Origin: Acidimicrobiales bacterium
Lineage (GTDB): Bacteria > Actinomycetota > Acidimicrobiia > Acidimicrobiales > Acidimicrobilacustridaceae
DNA: 7,588 bases
Assembly: GCA_023264135.1 (NCBI GenBank)
Contig: JALQSZ010000070.1
Span: 1 to 7,588 of the forward strand
Direction of reading: 5' to 3'
In this document: piece after piece, positions 5,956-7,588 of the stretch
Layout: each line of letters begins with the position of its first letter
How positions within the stretch are numbered: position 1 is the first letter of the stretch
Notes under the pieces: model-generated
The model's input: the letters and a program-made list of their open reading frames with translations, nothing else
What the model was told of the DNA's origin: nothing
Database searches by the model: none
Position numbers and translations under genes: made by a program

Positions 5956-7588
5956 TACGACCCCGCTCCGACTGGTGCCCGGCCGAGCAAGGTCACAGGA
6001 ACAGAGGTGCCGAGGTCTTGCCCGGTGCCCTGTGATCCTCCGGCCGGAGGCGTGGCCGAGGCCACGATGTGCTCGATCGAATACCCAGTACATGCACCGC
6101 AGTCATAACACGGTGTCCAACGGCAATCAGGGAGCCCAACCTCGGCAAGAGCATCTCGCCAGTCCTGCCAAAGGAAATCTTTGTGAAGGCCAGCACTGAG
6201 ATGGTCCCAGGGCAGGACCTCATCTTCAGTGCGGTGTCGATAGGTGAACCATTCGGGGTCGAGACCATGGTTGGCCATCGCCGCGAGCCATAGATCGAGA
6301 TCGAATCGTTCGTTCCATTCCTGGAACGTGCCGCCCTGACGCCACACCTCTTCGATGACTGGGCCAATACGACGATCGCCGCGGCTCATGATGCCTTCGA
6401 CGAGGGTCGCCTTTGGGTCGTGCCACTTCACCTGCACGCCGTGCGACTTCCGAGTGTCGTCGCGGAGCAGATTGATCTTGCGTCGCAGCTCTTCCACCGT
6501 GTTCTGACCGAACCACTGAAATGGCGTGAACGGCTTCGGAACGAATCCACCGACCGAAACGGTGACCGATGGACTCTTGGTGTGCGACTTACCAAGCTGC
6601 ACACAGTTACGCGCAAGTTCAGCAATGCCGAGCGTGTCTTCGTCGGTCTCGGTGGGAAGTCCGGTGAGGAAATACAACTTCATTCGGCGCCAACCGTTGG
6701 CATAGGCGGCTTCGACGGCACTGTAGAGATCTTCTTCGCGAATCAGTTTGTTAATGACCTGTCGCATTCGCCACGTACCCGCCTCGGGAGCGAATGTCAG
6801 TCCGGTGCGGCGGGCACGCTGAATCTGTGTGGCGATTCCCACTCCAAACGCGTCGACACGAAGACTCGGAAGCGAGACAGAAACTGGTGGTCCGTCTTCA
6901 GTTGATTGCACGATGTCGCCCACGAGCTTTTCGATACCGGAGAAATCGGCAGTGGAAAGCGATGTCAACGCGACTTCGTCGTAACCCGTGCGACGAAGAC
7001 CTTCTTCGACCATTGTGCGAACTTGCTCGGCTGGCCGTTCGCGCACTGGTCGCGTGATCATGCCCGCCTGACAAAAGCGACAGCCTCGTGTGCATCCTCT
7101 GAACACTTCAACATTGAGGCGATCGTGAACCACTTCGGTGATCGGAACAAGTTGCGTCTTGGGGTACGGGAACTCCGCGAGATCGGCAACTGTTCGCTTT
7201 TCAACTCGTTCAGGCACATCGCGATAACGAGGAGTAACTGCGACGAGGTCGGCGCCTTCGTAGGTGACGTCGTACATCGATGGGACATAGACCCCGACGA
7301 TGTGCGACAACTCGCGCAAAACGTTTTCGCGACTGCCTTCGGTGCGACCCGACAACTTCCAGTCACGAACAACCTCGTTAATTTCCGTGATGACTTCCTC
7401 GCCGTCACCCAACACGACGATGTCGAGGAAATCGGCGATCGGCTCTGGGTTGTACGTGCAGTGTCCCCCGGCGACGATCAACGGATGTTCGGGTCGACGA
7501 TCGGCACTGCGAACAGGCACGCCAGCCAGATCAACCATGTTCAGCAGGTTTGTATAGGTGAGTTCGGCGGAAAGGTTGAAACCGATTA
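5955..7588 (-). CDS. Radical SAM protein, TIGR03960 type; N-terminus beyond window
   Basis: Iron-sulphur enzyme of the radical SAM superfamily, matching the TIGR03960 group with no assigned substrate. The C-terminal 543 residues are visible; the frame is open to the right edge, and the in-frame ATG at 7538 is internal because GFNLSAELTYTNLLN before it is family sequence. Visible parts in order: the end of a cobalamin-binding-like domain (PLIVAGGHCTYNPEP, IVVLGDGEE); the 4Fe-4S motif CTRGCRFC (Cys codons at 7092-7094, 7080-7082, 7071-7073); the radical SAM barrel (FAPEAGTWRMR, MKLYFLTGLPTETDED); and a C-terminal Cys cluster CYDCGACTG. The last 35 residues are a Gly/Pro/Ser/Thr-rich tail, perhaps the remnant of a linker to DUF2344. 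Its stop overlaps the DUF2344 start by one base. The presence of a true cobalamin site cannot be judged from this piece. Confidence 0.93.
   Translation of the reverse strand, partial: IGFNLSAELTYTNLLNMVDLAGVPVRSADRRPEHPLIVAGGHCTYNPEPIADFLDIVVLGDGEEVITEINEVVRDWKLSGRTEGSRENVLRELSHIVGVYVPSMYDVTYEGADLVAVTPRYRDVPERVEKRTVADLAEFPYPKTQLVPITEVVHDRLNVEVFRGCTRGCRFCQAGMITRPVRERPAEQVRTMVEEGLRRTGYDEVALTSLSTADFSGIEKLVGDIVQSTEDGPPVSVSLPSLRVDAFGVGIATQIQRARRTGLTFAPEAGTWRMRQVINKLIREEDLYSAVEAAYANGWRRMKLYFLTGLPTETDEDTLGIAELARNCVQLGKSHTKSPSVTVSVGGFVPKPFTPFQWFGQNTVEELRRKINLLRDDTRKSHGVQVKWHDPKATLVEGIMSRGDRRIGPVIEEVWRQGGTFQEWNERFDLDLWLAAMANHGLDPEWFTYRHRTEDEVLPWDHLSAGLHKDFLWQDWRDALAEVGLPDCRWTPCYDCGACTGYSIEHIVASATPPAGGSQGTGQDLGTSVPVTLLGRAPVGAGS

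Noticed and set aside
5956..6093. 46-residue upstream extension of the DUF2344 protein
   Set aside because: It lies inside the radical SAM coding region and does not resemble the family, whose match starts at the ATG in TAATG.

Overview
The window holds seven protein genes. Six lie on the minus strand and form a conserved RNA/ribosome block: radical SAM (TIGR03960-type, cut by the right edge), DUF2344/TIGR03936, RNase E/G, rplU, rpmA, and obgE (cut by the left edge). A single plus-strand gene for a dGTPase-like HD phosphohydrolase (dgt) sits between rpmA and obgE. The overall G+C is moderately high. Together with the RNase E/G carrying its disordered Arg/Gly/Gln-rich extension at the N-terminus, the L27 without an N-terminal extension, and the gene order, this suggests an Actinomycetota chromosome, possibly Acidimicrobiia-like. 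The lineage is inferred from protein flavour only.

Layout, read along the minus strand from the right edge. The radical SAM gene ends at 5955 and overlaps the DUF2344 start by one base (TAATG). DUF2344 ends 15 nt before the rne start. After a 68-nt gap comes rplU, then rpmA 3 nt later. The rpmA transcript then meets the convergent dgt gene at a perfect 12-bp stem-loop (2495-2522), a likely bidirectional terminator. dgt and obgE are divergent and share a 90-nt gap (1237-1326) with two abutting inverted repeats. There is no gene-free stretch over 300 bases; the longest gap is that 90-nt one.

How the genes fit together. L21 and L27 are 50S proteins. Obg is a 50S-assembly GTPase. RNase E/G processes and degrades RNA. 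The radical SAM/DUF2344 pair has no established function known to me, but its coupling to this block argues for a role in RNA or ribosome metabolism. dgt, a dNTP-pool enzyme, is the outsider by strand, function and apparently base composition, and its presence separates obgE from the rplU-rpmA transcript.

No mobile element, CRISPR array, RNA gene or clearly new defence system was found. The items most worth a second look are the SRAD sequence where Obg should have NKxD, the dgt interruption of the rpmA-obgE linkage, the split radical SAM/DUF2344 pair, and possible leaderless starts at rplU and obgE.
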